From Balneolaceae bacterium (GTDB lineage: Bacteria; Bacteroidota; Rhodothermia; Balneolales; Balneolaceae), in contig JAFIFB010000129.1 in the NCBI GenBank assembly GCA_020832285.1, positions 101,487 through 165,486 on the forward strand: 64,000 nucleotides of DNA, read 5' to 3'. A program made the position numbers and the translations under genes. The notes under the pieces are model-generated. The model was not told where the DNA came from. It did not search any database and worked only from the letters and a program-made list of their open reading frames with translations. Within the stretch, counting starts at the first letter, position 1, and the number at the start of each line of letters is the position of its first letter. This document shows positions 43,173-51,691 of this stretch, piece after piece.

Positions 43173-44222
43173 TTACAATAAATCCCAACTCATCGGGGTC
43201 GCTCTTTTAATGGAACGAGAAGCTCTCCGGCCAAGAACCTTTTCGTAATATTTTGGTGCAAGGCCGTCTCCGGGGCGAATAACTCTGAGATTTTTTTTCG
43301 TAAATAATTCACCCTCTTGCACATCTTCCACAACATAGACGGAACGCTTGTAGCGCAGGCTATTTTCCTCAGCTTTTTGAATACCGTACTGAACCCTGCC
43401 TAATGCCTGCCAGGCTCTTTCGGTCTCTTCCACAAGGCTTTTCAGTTCATCAGGCTCAATCGAAAAAGCGGCGTCGGTTCCGCCGTCGGCCCGGCTCAGG
43501 GTAAAATGTTTTTCAATGACACGAGCACCCAATGCTACGGAAGCTACCGCTGCTCCAATTCCGAGCGTGTGGTCAGACAGGCCGATATGGCAGTTAAAAA
43601 TCTCACGCATGCTTGGGATCGTAACAAGGTTTGTGTTTTCCGGCGTTGCAGGATAGGTGCTGGTACACTTGAGCAAAACCAGGTCTTCACAACCATTTTC
43701 ACGAAGCACCTGTACCGATTCATCAATATCGGCCAGGGTAGCTGCACCGGTTGACATGATGACCGGTTTTCCGGTTTGAGCCACTTTTTTAAGCAGAGGC
43801 CAGTCAGTATTTTCGAATGAAGCCATTTTATATGCCGATACGCCCAGTTCCTCCAGGAAATCGACAGAAGTGTCATCAAATGGGGTACTGAATGGCATCA
43901 TCCCCAGTTCTCTTGCTTTTTCGAATATGGGCTTGTGCCAGTCCCATGGGGTATGTGCAAGTCCGTACAGTTCATACAGATTTTTACCATACCAAAGTGA
44001 ATCTTCATCATCAATACTGAACAGACCGCCATCCACGTCTATGGTCATGGTATCAGGCGTATAAGTTTGCAGTTTTACTGCATCAGCACCGGCCTTTGCG
44101 GCTTCTTCTACAATCTGCAGTGCCCTGTCCAGTGATTGATTGTGGTTTCCGCTCATTTCTGCGATGATAAACGGGCGTTCATTCGATCCGATTGTCCGTT
44201 TTTCAAGCCTGATATCTTTCAT
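43173..44222 (-). CDS. pseI: Pseudaminic acid synthase
   Basis: It condenses a 6-deoxy-AltdiNAc-type sugar with phosphoenolpyruvate to form the nonulosonic acid. NHNQSLDRALQIVEEA, AVKLQTYTPDTMTI and LWYGKNLYELYGLAHTPWDWH are strongly PseI-like rather than NeuB- or LegI-like, and VIEKHFTLSRADGGTD is the conserved NeuB-family segment. The C-terminal SAF antifreeze-type domain (about 285-349) is complete (RSVYVVEDVQEGELF). It is the last gene of the operon, 36 bp after the carbamoyltransferase gene. Confidence 0.93.
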   Translation of the reverse strand: MKDIRLEKRTIGSNERPFIIAEMSGNHNQSLDRALQIVEEAAKAGADAVKLQTYTPDTMTIDVDGGLFSIDDEDSLWYGKNLYELYGLAHTPWDWHKPIFEKARELGMMPFSTPFDDTSVDFLEELGVSAYKMASFENTDWPLLKKVAQTGKPVIMSTGAATLADIDESVQVLRENGCEDLVLLKCTSTYPATPENTNLVTIPSMREIFNCHIGLSDHTLGIGAAVASVALGARVIEKHFTLSRADGGTDAAFSIEPDELKSLVEETERAWQALGRVQYGIQKAEENSLRYKRSVYVVEDVQEGELFTKKNLRVIRPGDGLAPKYYEKVLGRRASRSIKRATPMSWDLL

Positions 44223-44258
44223 AGAATAACTATTCTTTATTTGTTCTTCCGATTCGTT

Positions 44259-45941
44259 TTACTGTTCCTTTCTGGCAACATAACTGCCAATGACAAGAAG
44301 GTCTACCATTCCGCTTCGCAGGGCATCAATCGCTTCGGCGGGTTTGTTTACAATCGGCTCCTCGTGTCTGTTAAAAGAGGTATTAATCAGTGACAAACCA
44401 CCTGTTTTTTCGTAGAAACCTTTCAGAAGGCGATACATTTTGGGATTGTTGCTCTCATTCACAATCTGCGGCCGGGCCGTCCCGTCGATATGTACGGTGG
44501 CGGGACAATTTTCCGTCATCTCTTCAGTGCAGTTATACGTAATGGTCATATACTTGCTGGCAATATGATCCTTCTGCCAGCCTTTGTAGCACCGCGGGGC
44601 GAGTTCTTCCAGCGTCACGGGAGCAAAAGGCATAAACTCAGTTCGATCCATCCGCTCATTCAGCCAGTCATTTACTGACGTATCTTTGCAGTGATAAATA
44701 ATGCTTCGGTTACAGAGTGCACGTGGTCCAAACTCCATGCGTCCGTTATACCATCCGATCACCTCATTATTTGTGATCGCTTCGATTGCCTGATCTGTGG
44801 GGTCATCAGCCCTTTCAAAACGGATGTCCGTATATTGTTGCAGAGCCGTTTCAATTTCCTGATCAGAATACTCCGGCCCCAGGTACGCATCTTCCATCTG
44901 GACTTTGTGCCGGCCCTCTTCGTAAAGCAGATTTGCGGCAGCGCCCACACAGAGTCCGCCGTCTCCCATTTGAGGCTGAATAAAAACATTTTTAACTCCC
45001 GGAATTTCCAGAATACATTGATTTGCTCTCACATTTGCAAACACTCCGCCACTCATGCAAACATATTCTGCATCCGTTTTTTTCACATAATGGGTAACAA
45101 TTTCTGTTATACACTCCTCAAGGTGGTACTGCGCGGCGGCAGCAACATCTTCGCGGGTATTCTCATCAATCAGCTTTTTAAGCGGATCGGAATAATTGGT
45201 GTAAAACGGCCGGAAATAATCGCCCGGCTGTCCATAAATTTTTCCGTCCTTCACATAAATCATCTCCCTGAACTGCGGAAGCAGTTTGAGAGGATCACCG
45301 TAGGCAGCCAGGCCTGTAACTTTTCCTTCGTGCCGGTGAGGCCGGTATCCCAGCAGCCCGGTAATTCTGCCATAGAAAAATCCGAGGCTGTCTACACTGC
45401 TTCCCCGGTAGTGCCAGGTTACTTCATCCGGAGAAAATTCTCCCACTGAAAAGGACATAAAATCTCCCCTTCCGTCACAGGTAACAATAAGTGCATTTTC
45501 AAATGGAGAGCAGGAGTAGGCGGAAAATGCATGTGCATCATGATGATCGTACGAAAATGCCCGGTCCCTCAAACCATTTTCATCCACAAAAGCCCAGAAC
45601 TCATCGCGCTTTTTCCGGTCCTGTTTAATCTCTGTATCAATCCGTTCGCGGAAAATATCAAGTCCGTCCGGATTATTTTTTGCTTCATAAACGATACGGT
45701 CGAAATATTCGAGAAGGTGTTTTTCGGCATCAAATCCGGCACTCCATCCGTATGTAATGTAATCGATCTGTTCCAGCGGACAGTTCACAAAATTCAGGCA
45801 ATAATCGATGGCGTTAGATGGCCATGAGTTATCCATTTTTTCCCTTGTGAATCGCTCTTCGCTTGCTGCCGCAACCAGTTTGCCGTCTTTGACGACACAG
45901 GCGCTTGCGGTTTCGTCATTTGCTATTCCTAAAATGATCAT
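44259..45941 (-). CDS. NodU/CmcH-family O-carbamoyltransferase, 560 aa
   Basis: Transfers a carbamoyl group from carbamoyl phosphate through carbamoyl-AMP to a hydroxyl. The N-terminal Kae1-like domain is MIILGIANDETASACVVKDG with the metal pair in YDHHDAHAFSAYSCSPFENA; the C-terminal domain carries MEFGPRALCNRSIIYH (normally GPRALGNRS, so Ala-Leu-Cys here). In TobZ and relatives this domain forms the adenylate. It sits between pseG and pseI in a tight operon, so a nonulosonic acid or its precursor is the likely acceptor, which is not a standard step. Confidence 0.9.
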   Translation of the reverse strand: MIILGIANDETASACVVKDGKLVAAASEERFTREKMDNSWPSNAIDYCLNFVNCPLEQIDYITYGWSAGFDAEKHLLEYFDRIVYEAKNNPDGLDIFRERIDTEIKQDRKKRDEFWAFVDENGLRDRAFSYDHHDAHAFSAYSCSPFENALIVTCDGRGDFMSFSVGEFSPDEVTWHYRGSSVDSLGFFYGRITGLLGYRPHRHEGKVTGLAAYGDPLKLLPQFREMIYVKDGKIYGQPGDYFRPFYTNYSDPLKKLIDENTREDVAAAAQYHLEECITEIVTHYVKKTDAEYVCMSGGVFANVRANQCILEIPGVKNVFIQPQMGDGGLCVGAAANLLYEEGRHKVQMEDAYLGPEYSDQEIETALQQYTDIRFERADDPTDQAIEAITNNEVIGWYNGRMEFGPRALCNRSIIYHCKDTSVNDWLNERMDRTEFMPFAPVTLEELAPRCYKGWQKDHIASKYMTITYNCTEEMTENCPATVHIDGTARPQIVNESNNPKMYRLLKGFYEKTGGLSLINTSFNRHEEPIVNKPAEAIDALRSGMVDLLVIGSYVARKEQ

Positions 45942-45962
45942 ACAAAAATTTTAATTAGCCGC

Positions 45963-46925
45963 TTATTTTAAGGATTGAAATAGTTTTAAAAGTCTTTCCG
46001 GGCTTTTCCCGTCGATTATAGTTGGATTTTTGAAGTCCCCGAGATTTTTGATGGCTTTTTCAATTTGCTGAACCTGAAAAGTCCCTGCATCAATAAATGC
46101 ATTCATTTTTTTAAAACCGGAGTAAACATTTTTTTGATTGTCGGTATACATCCCGGATATAGCTGTCGTCCCCGTTGCCAAAACTTCAAACAAAATTCCG
46201 CTTGCAGGCACAATCGCTGCATCTGCTTTATTCATCAGCGCTGCCATCTTCTGCTGATCCACTGCATGAAAATATTCAATTCGGGTGGTGTTTTTTATGG
46301 TCTCCAGTAACTCTTTTTCAAATTTATATGCAGAACCTGTGATAATAAATATTTTTTTGAACTGATTGAAATCCAAAACTATATTAATTACCCTTAATGT
46401 CAGATTCGCGCTATCGGATCCCCCAAAACAGATTAGAATTTTTTCATGTTTATCCACTCCTTTTTTTGGGTTCCCTACAGATAAAAAAGATGGGCGTAAA
46501 AGTACATAATCTGGTCCTAATGCAAAGCGGGTGTATGGTTGTGCGGAATAATCTTTTGTTGTAATTCCCGGGGCATGATTGATAATGAGATCGGCATAAA
46601 ATTCTTTGTCATATACATCATCAATGCAAACCAGGTTACTACCGATTTCTTTTATCTTCTTTTGATATCCGGTATTAAAATGATATCCGTCCAACACAAC
46701 GGTCATGTCCGGGGTAAGTTCCTTTAAAAAGTTTTTTTCAGAATCAATCAGGGTTGTTTGAAAATGCTTCTTTTCAATTTCTAATCTTATTTGTTCGGGT
46801 ACCTCTTTTAAATAGAATGTAATACTGAAATGATTTTTTAGCATTTGTGCAAGAGCTGTACATCGTACAAGGTGCCCCAGGCCAAACTGATTATTCCCAT
46901 CAACTCTGATCCGAACTTCACTCAA
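45963..46925 (-). CDS. pseG: UDP-2,4-diacetamido-2,4,6-trideoxy-altropyranose hydrolase (PseG)
   Basis: Removes UDP from the pseudaminic acid precursor. The N-terminal RVDGNNQFGLGHLVRCTALA contains the catalytic GxGHxxR; LVCIDDVYDKEFYADLIINH and ILICFGGSDSANLT are also typical of GT-B-fold PseG. It starts at TTG 46925, overlapping the upstream stop by eight bases, evidence of translational coupling. The gene is markedly AT-rich, unlike clpB or YfhO. Confidence 0.9.
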   Translation of the reverse strand: MSEVRIRVDGNNQFGLGHLVRCTALAQMLKNHFSITFYLKEVPEQIRLEIEKKHFQTTLIDSEKNFLKELTPDMTVVLDGYHFNTGYQKKIKEIGSNLVCIDDVYDKEFYADLIINHAPGITTKDYSAQPYTRFALGPDYVLLRPSFLSVGNPKKGVDKHEKILICFGGSDSANLTLRVINIVLDFNQFKKIFIITGSAYKFEKELLETIKNTTRIEYFHAVDQQKMAALMNKADAAIVPASGILFEVLATGTTAISGMYTDNQKNVYSGFKKMNAFIDAGTFQVQQIEKAIKNLGDFKNPTIIDGKSPERLLKLFQSLK

Positions 46926-47763
46926 TATGACTCTCCAAAACTTCTACTGCACGATGCATTTCAGCTGCTACAAGAATCTTTTTGGCGGCTTCGATTTCAT
47001 CTTCTTTTCGTTCATATTGTCTCTTTTGAACATTTTGCCGATTGATATCGAAAATCCAGGAATAGTTTTTCTGAAGATATCTAATCAAATTCAAGCCACT
47101 TCGCCCCGGATGTTTATAAAAAGAAAATAAAATTGTAAACATTGCAAAATCGGAAGGATAATCGACTGTTAACCTAAATTGACCTAAATCTTCCTCACTG
47201 CCAAAATCGAGAATCTCTTTTTGATATGAAGCACGGTTTTTTATAAAAAGTGTGACATGTTCTTTTTCATCATCGGTCAATTCAGGATAGGCATCTGCTT
47301 CAATAATTCTTTTTGCCGAAACAACCTCAACATTCATTCCCAGTGGAAGTCCTTTTGTGCCAGTATAATCATTCTTTTTTTTGATGTGATTTTCAATCAC
47401 CTGTTCGATTACCGGAATATCTAAAAGTGGGTTATCTCCGGTTAATCGTATCACAACATCATAATGATATTTCCTGCAGATATCAGCAAACCGGCTAAGA
47501 ACATTTTTTTCATCACCCCGGTAGCACTGAAAACCCTGAGTGGTACAGTATTCGTATACCATATCATCTGATGACTTACTGGAGGTTGCTATAATAAAAT
47601 CTGCTTTAACAGCACTTTCCGATAATTGATCAGCAATCCAGCCTATCATCGGCTTGCCCCCTTTCAGGGGTAAAGGCAGTAACACTTTGCCAGGAAAACG
47701 ATCTGAACTCATTCTTGCCTGTATAACAAATGCGACCTTTTTATGTTGCTGTCCAGCCACCAT
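46918..47763 (-). CDS. SpsF/PseF-like CMP-sugar synthetase, 281 aa
   Basis: Cytidylyltransferase of the SpsF type. FVIQARMSSDRFPGKVLLPL is the CTP-binding start (QARMxSxRxPGKVL) and VVIRLTGDNPLLD is the family's metal and substrate motif. In this operon it should activate the finished nonulosonic acid as the CMP-sugar, the PseF role. It has a basic, coiled C-terminal extension (RQYERKEDEIEAAKKILVAAE) beyond the usual domain. It starts at ATG 47763, overlapping the SDR gene by 23 bases. Confidence 0.8.
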   Translation of the reverse strand: MVAGQQHKKVAFVIQARMSSDRFPGKVLLPLPLKGGKPMIGWIADQLSESAVKADFIIATSSKSSDDMVYEYCTTQGFQCYRGDEKNVLSRFADICRKYHYDVVIRLTGDNPLLDIPVIEQVIENHIKKKNDYTGTKGLPLGMNVEVVSAKRIIEADAYPELTDDEKEHVTLFIKNRASYQKEILDFGSEEDLGQFRLTVDYPSDFAMFTILFSFYKHPGRSGLNLIRYLQKNYSWIFDINRQNVQKRQYERKEDEIEAAKKILVAAEMHRAVEVLESHIE

Positions 47764-48541
47764 CCACTACAATATTTTGTCCGGTTATATATGCAGATGC
47801 ATTGGATGCAAGAAAGACAAAAGCACCTGCAAGGTCTTCGGGTTTGCCGATTCTTTTTAGCAGAGTTTTTTCACTTAAAAGTGAAATGAACTTTTTCTTT
47901 TCCTGAACAGAGCCGGGCGGATATGGCCCCGGGGTTATGGTATTTACAGTAATTCCCTGTTTACCAAGATAACTTGCATAATATTTGGATAGCTGAACAA
48001 CACCTGCTTTTGCCGCACCATAATGAGGCGGATTCAGCATTTCCTGATAGTCTTCATACACAGAAAAATCAGGGGCAACCACTCCGTACATGGATGAAAC
48101 ATTTATGATCCTCGGGCTTTCACTTTTCTTAAGATATGGTATCGCCTCCCGAATACATCGGAATACACTGTTCAGTGTGCCATCAATTCCGGTCTGCCAC
48201 TGATCATCAGTCATCGACAGCGGATGCTGCCCATCCAGGTAAAAGGCGTTATTGATCAAAACATCTATGCCTTTTTCCTGTTCATTGATAAGACTATAAG
48301 CCTGTTCGATGGATTCTGTTTTTGAAACATCACACTTCTGAAAATGTAACCTTTTCCCATTCTCGGTATGTCCACTGAATGCAGCAATGAATTTTTCTTC
48401 AGAACGGCCGAGTACATAAATTGTACCACCGTGATGAACCAGGCTTTCAGTGGCAGCTTTACCGAGATATCCATATCCGCCAGTAATTAGAATGACTTTT
48501 CCGGTGAGGTCGAATGTATATATCATCCTGTTTTCGGCCAT
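47741..48541 (-). CDS. Short-chain dehydrogenase/reductase, 266 aa
   Basis: Classical SDR. ILITGGYGYLGKAATESL is the cofactor motif (TGxxxLG type), INVSSMYGVVAP and YGAAKAGVVQLSKYYA carry the Ser-Tyr-Lys triad, and ITGQNIVVDGGWTAT is the C-terminal motif. SDRs of this kind sit in several pseudaminic and legionaminic gene sets, where they are thought to change C-8 or other hydroxyl groups. Its start overlaps the aldo/keto reductase stop by 19 bases. The substrate is inferred from context only. Confidence 0.88.
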   Translation of the reverse strand: MAENRMIYTFDLTGKVILITGGYGYLGKAATESLVHHGGTIYVLGRSEEKFIAAFSGHTENGKRLHFQKCDVSKTESIEQAYSLINEQEKGIDVLINNAFYLDGQHPLSMTDDQWQTGIDGTLNSVFRCIREAIPYLKKSESPRIINVSSMYGVVAPDFSVYEDYQEMLNPPHYGAAKAGVVQLSKYYASYLGKQGITVNTITPGPYPPGSVQEKKKFISLLSEKTLLKRIGKPEDLAGAFVFLASNASAYITGQNIVVDGGWTAT

Positions 48542-49359
48542 TTATGAGGTATTATGATATCATCAGAAATTTCTGCTTCAAGATCGGGAAGTTTTTCTTC
48601 CGATGAAAGTGACTTCAGATTTTCAACCAATTGACGACGATTATCAACCCCAATGATAACACGATCTGCAAAAGGTTGTTCAATGACATAATTAAGCAGT
48701 GCTCCCGGAAGATTGCGCACATTATTTTGCAAGTTTCTGATTATCGGCTTCACCGGGTCAAAATAAGAATCTGCACTGGCAGTATCTATAAAAAAAAGGC
48801 CCTGTAAAAAAGCGGATCGTAAATGAATTTCGCACCCACTCTTTTTAAGAGATAAGGCCAGATTCCCAAACCTGCGATCGAAATAGTTGAATGGAACCTG
48901 AATAATATCAGGATCAAGACCATTGCTCAGTAATTCTTCCAGTTCTTCAGGAGTACTCAGTGAAAAACCGATTCTTTGCACCATTTTTTTATCTTTTAAA
49001 CCGTTCAATTCTTCCCACTGTTCTATCTGATTTACAAGAACGTTCGGGCGATGTGCAAGATAACCATAGAGTGATTTTACCCTCAGGTTTTCCAGGGTTC
49101 TTAGAAGTTGTGAAGTAATACTTTCTTCCTGCTGTGGAGGCATAAATTTTGAAACGATCTGAAACCGGCTGCAATCATTCAATCCCAAAACACTCTCAGC
49201 ATCACCGTAAGCAGAAGCTGTATCCAGAAGGCCGATTCCGTATTTATATGCTGTGTTAAGAATGGCAGTAACTTCATCAGCCGGAGTTTGTCCTGAAGAG
49301 TTCGAAATGCCGTAATTTGTACCAAACTGTACAGTTCCCAAGCCGAGTTTATATTTCAT
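48523..49359 (-). CDS. Aldo/keto reductase, 278 aa
   Basis: NADPH-type AKR barrel. KLGLGTVQFGTNYGISNSSG is the motif found in AKRs next to sugar-acid genes; the tetrad is visible as D and Y in LLDTASAYG, K in IVSKF and H in YLAHRP. The C-terminal RVIIGVDNRRQLVENL closes the cofactor site. It overlaps PseC upstream by 11 bases and the SDR downstream by 19. Together with the SDR it suggests an oxidation and reduction at one carbon, such as epimerisation, which standard pseudaminic acid synthesis lacks. Confidence 0.88.
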   Translation of the reverse strand: MKYKLGLGTVQFGTNYGISNSSGQTPADEVTAILNTAYKYGIGLLDTASAYGDAESVLGLNDCSRFQIVSKFMPPQQEESITSQLLRTLENLRVKSLYGYLAHRPNVLVNQIEQWEELNGLKDKKMVQRIGFSLSTPEELEELLSNGLDPDIIQVPFNYFDRRFGNLALSLKKSGCEIHLRSAFLQGLFFIDTASADSYFDPVKPIIRNLQNNVRNLPGALLNYVIEQPFADRVIIGVDNRRQLVENLKSLSSEEKLPDLEAEISDDIIIPHKWPKTG

Positions 49360-50551
49360 AAAAACGATATATACACTCTATTACATATTGCTGCTCATCT
49401 TCGGAAAGTGCCGGGTATATCGGCAAGCTGATGCATTGGGAATAATATTCTTCTGCATGAGGAAAGTCCCCTTTCTTCCATCCAAACTTTTGATAATATG
49501 GCATCAAATGAAGCGGAATATAATGGATCTGTGCGTATATACCGTTTCGCCTTAGCTCATTGTAAAGTTCAAGACGATTTTCCACTTCCAGTATGTAGAG
49601 GTGGTAGGCATGGCCTTCAACAATGTCCGGATTATTTTTTACAAATCCTTTACCTCTGAATGCCTCTGCATAAACCCCTGCGATCTCTTTTCTGCGTTTA
49701 AGCCCCTCATCAGCCCGTGAAAGCTGACTGGAACCTAATGCAGCCTGAAAATCAGTCAGCCTGTAATTGAACCCAAGTTCCTGCATTTCCATATACCAAC
49801 CCGGATATACATCTTCTGTGCCACCCGCAAGTTCCCTGGTATTCACAAAATCTTGTTCATTTTTTGTTATTCCGTGGGTTCTGATTCTTTTCAGTTTCTC
49901 ATAAAGTTCTTGATTATTGGTTGTAATCATTCCCCCTTCTCCTGCAGCAATATGTTTAACAGGGTGGAAAGAAAAGATAGAAAGGTCTGCATACATCCCA
50001 TTTCCGCACTTCTCTTTTTTCCCTTCACTATTTGTAAAATATCCACCGGGAGCATGGCAGGCATCTTCAATAATCCACAACCCGTAATCATCGGCCAGTT
50101 TACGGTATGCTTCGAGATTTACGGCCCTGCCTGCAAAATCTACCGGAATCAATCCGTGATAGGTTCCTTTGGGAGAACCCTCCAGAATTCGCCTCACTTT
50201 TTGAACATCCAATAGAATCGATTCCGGGTGAACATCTGCAAAAAACACATCACCTCCGCAGTAACGTATGCAATTGGCTGTCGCTGCAAACGTAATCGGT
50301 GTTGTAATGACTTTGCTTTTTTTATTCACATTTAAAGCAATAGCACAGAGATGAAGGGCAGCTGTTCCATTCGATACAGCTACAGCATACTGACTACCTG
50401 TATATTCGGCAAAATGCTCCTCAAACTTTTGAATTTCAGGGCCTTGTGTCAGATAATCTGATTGTAAAACACCATTCACCGCCTGGATATCTTCTGAAGT
50501 GATGTGTTGGCGGCCGTATGGAATCTGAAATTTCAGTTCGTTATCAGGCAA
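49349..50551 (-). CDS. pseC: UDP-4-amino-4,6-dideoxy-AltNAc transaminase
   Basis: DegT/DnrJ/EryC1 fold-I PLP aminotransferase, step 2 of the pseudaminic pathway: it adds an amino group from glutamate at C-4. IPYGRQHITSEDIQAVNGVL and SDYLTQGPEIQKFE are typical PseC starts, WIIEDACHAPGGYF and IFSFHPVKHIAAGEGG hold the PLP lysine (K199). HLYILEVENR and YAQIHYIPLHLMPYY complete the family pattern. It lies 39 bp after pseB. The next gene starts before its stop. Confidence 0.93.
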   Translation of the reverse strand: MPDNELKFQIPYGRQHITSEDIQAVNGVLQSDYLTQGPEIQKFEEHFAEYTGSQYAVAVSNGTAALHLCAIALNVNKKSKVITTPITFAATANCIRYCGGDVFFADVHPESILLDVQKVRRILEGSPKGTYHGLIPVDFAGRAVNLEAYRKLADDYGLWIIEDACHAPGGYFTNSEGKKEKCGNGMYADLSIFSFHPVKHIAAGEGGMITTNNQELYEKLKRIRTHGITKNEQDFVNTRELAGGTEDVYPGWYMEMQELGFNYRLTDFQAALGSSQLSRADEGLKRRKEIAGVYAEAFRGKGFVKNNPDIVEGHAYHLYILEVENRLELYNELRRNGIYAQIHYIPLHLMPYYQKFGWKKGDFPHAEEYYSQCISLPIYPALSEDEQQYVIECIYRFYEI

Positions 50552-50590
50552 CTTTATAACTAATTTATTTATAGAAATTTTGGAATGACT

Positions 50591-51607
50591 CTAATTTACT
50601 GAAAAATCAGGGTCTACATGATTTTTAATCAACTCTCTGAGCTCTTTAACATCTACCCATTCGCTGTTTTCACCTGAATTGTAACGAAAATCAGGATCTA
50701 CTTTTTCTGCATTAAAATGTTCAACATAGTCATCCAGTTTCCATTTATGCTGTGATGGCAAAATGGTGTAATATTTACCCAAATCATAAGTGTAAAAAGC
50801 GTCGGATGAAGTAATCATCTCTTCATGAATTTTTTCACCCGGCCGCAGGCCTATAATATCTTTAGTGCATTCGGGGCCAATTGCTTCTGCAACATCAGTT
50901 ATTTTATATGATGGAATTTTCGGAACAAATAACTCCCCCCCCCAGGCATGTTCAAGGGCATGCAGCACCATGTTCACACCATCATTCAGTGTGATGGTAA
51001 ATCTGGTCATATCAGGATTGGTAATAGGAAGAACTCCTTCCTTCCTTCTTTTGATGAAAAACGGAATCACAGAGCCATTAGACCCCATCACATTTCCATA
51101 TCGTACCACTGAGAAAGTGATGGGGTTGGCTCCTTTTATATTATTTGCAGCAATAAATAGCTTATCGGAAACCAGTTTTGTGGCTCCATATAGATTTACA
51201 GGAGCGGCAGCTTTGTCAGTTGAAAGAGCTACAACTTTCCTTACCCCATTGTTTAAACAGGCCCTTACAAGATTTTCGGCACCGCCAATATTGGTTTTTA
51301 CACATTCATCGGGATTATATTCGGCAATATGAACATGTTTCATCGCGGCAGCATGGATTACATAATCAACCCCACTGAGTGCTCTTTTAAGCCTGTTATA
51401 ATCACGTACATCTCCAATAAAGAAACGGATCATAGGATATTCGCTGAGCGGATACTCCTGGGCCATTTCAAACTGTTTTTGTTCATCGCGTGAATAGATG
51501 ACAAGCCTGTCGATGTCGGGCCATTCATTTAATACTCTTTTGACAAATGCTTTTCCAAATGATCCTGTACCACCTGTAATCAGGATAGATTTGTTATTTA
51601 AATTCAT
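50591..51607 (-). CDS. pseB: UDP-GlcNAc 4,6-dehydratase (5-inverting)
   Basis: First committed step of pseudaminic acid synthesis. ILITGGTGSFGKAFVKRVL is the NAD(P) site, AAAMKHVHIAEYNPDECVKTN carries the residues typical of PseB/FlaA1, and YGATKLVSDKLFIAAN contains the Tyr-Lys pair. In ALEHAWGGELFVPKIPS the Trp-Gly-Gly codons form a run of nine G on the coding strand (50935-50943). One base gained or lost there would shift the frame at about residue 222 of 338. As sequenced, the gene is intact (on). Confidence 0.95.
   Translation of the reverse strand: MNLNNKSILITGGTGSFGKAFVKRVLNEWPDIDRLVIYSRDEQKQFEMAQEYPLSEYPMIRFFIGDVRDYNRLKRALSGVDYVIHAAAMKHVHIAEYNPDECVKTNIGGAENLVRACLNNGVRKVVALSTDKAAAPVNLYGATKLVSDKLFIAANNIKGANPITFSVVRYGNVMGSNGSVIPFFIKRRKEGVLPITNPDMTRFTITLNDGVNMVLHALEHAWGGELFVPKIPSYKITDVAEAIGPECTKDIIGLRPGEKIHEEMITSSDAFYTYDLGKYYTILPSQHKWKLDDYVEHFNAEKVDPDFRYNSGENSEWVDVKELRELIKNHVDPDFSVN
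50935..50943 (-). repeat. Nine-G homopolymer within pseB
   Basis: The plus strand shows nine C in a row, the coding strand nine G, encoding the end of Trp plus Gly-Gly and the first base of Glu. The Gly-Gly-Glu segment is conserved in PseB, but synonymous codons could break the run, so its length is notable. Poly-G tracts of this size mediate slipped-strand phase variation in glycan genes of Campylobacter and Helicobacter. Confidence 0.8.
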
Positions 51608-51691
51608 GTAAGATCTATGGAGTAAATAATTGTTTTTTTAGAATCATAAATATCATTTCGCAACAGACTCAGTTAGAATTACAAAGTAATA

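Noticed and set aside
44691..45449. 252-codon plus-strand frame over the carbamoyltransferase
   Set aside because: It is a shadow of the real gene, Cys/His/Ile-rich and without a ribosome site or neighbour.
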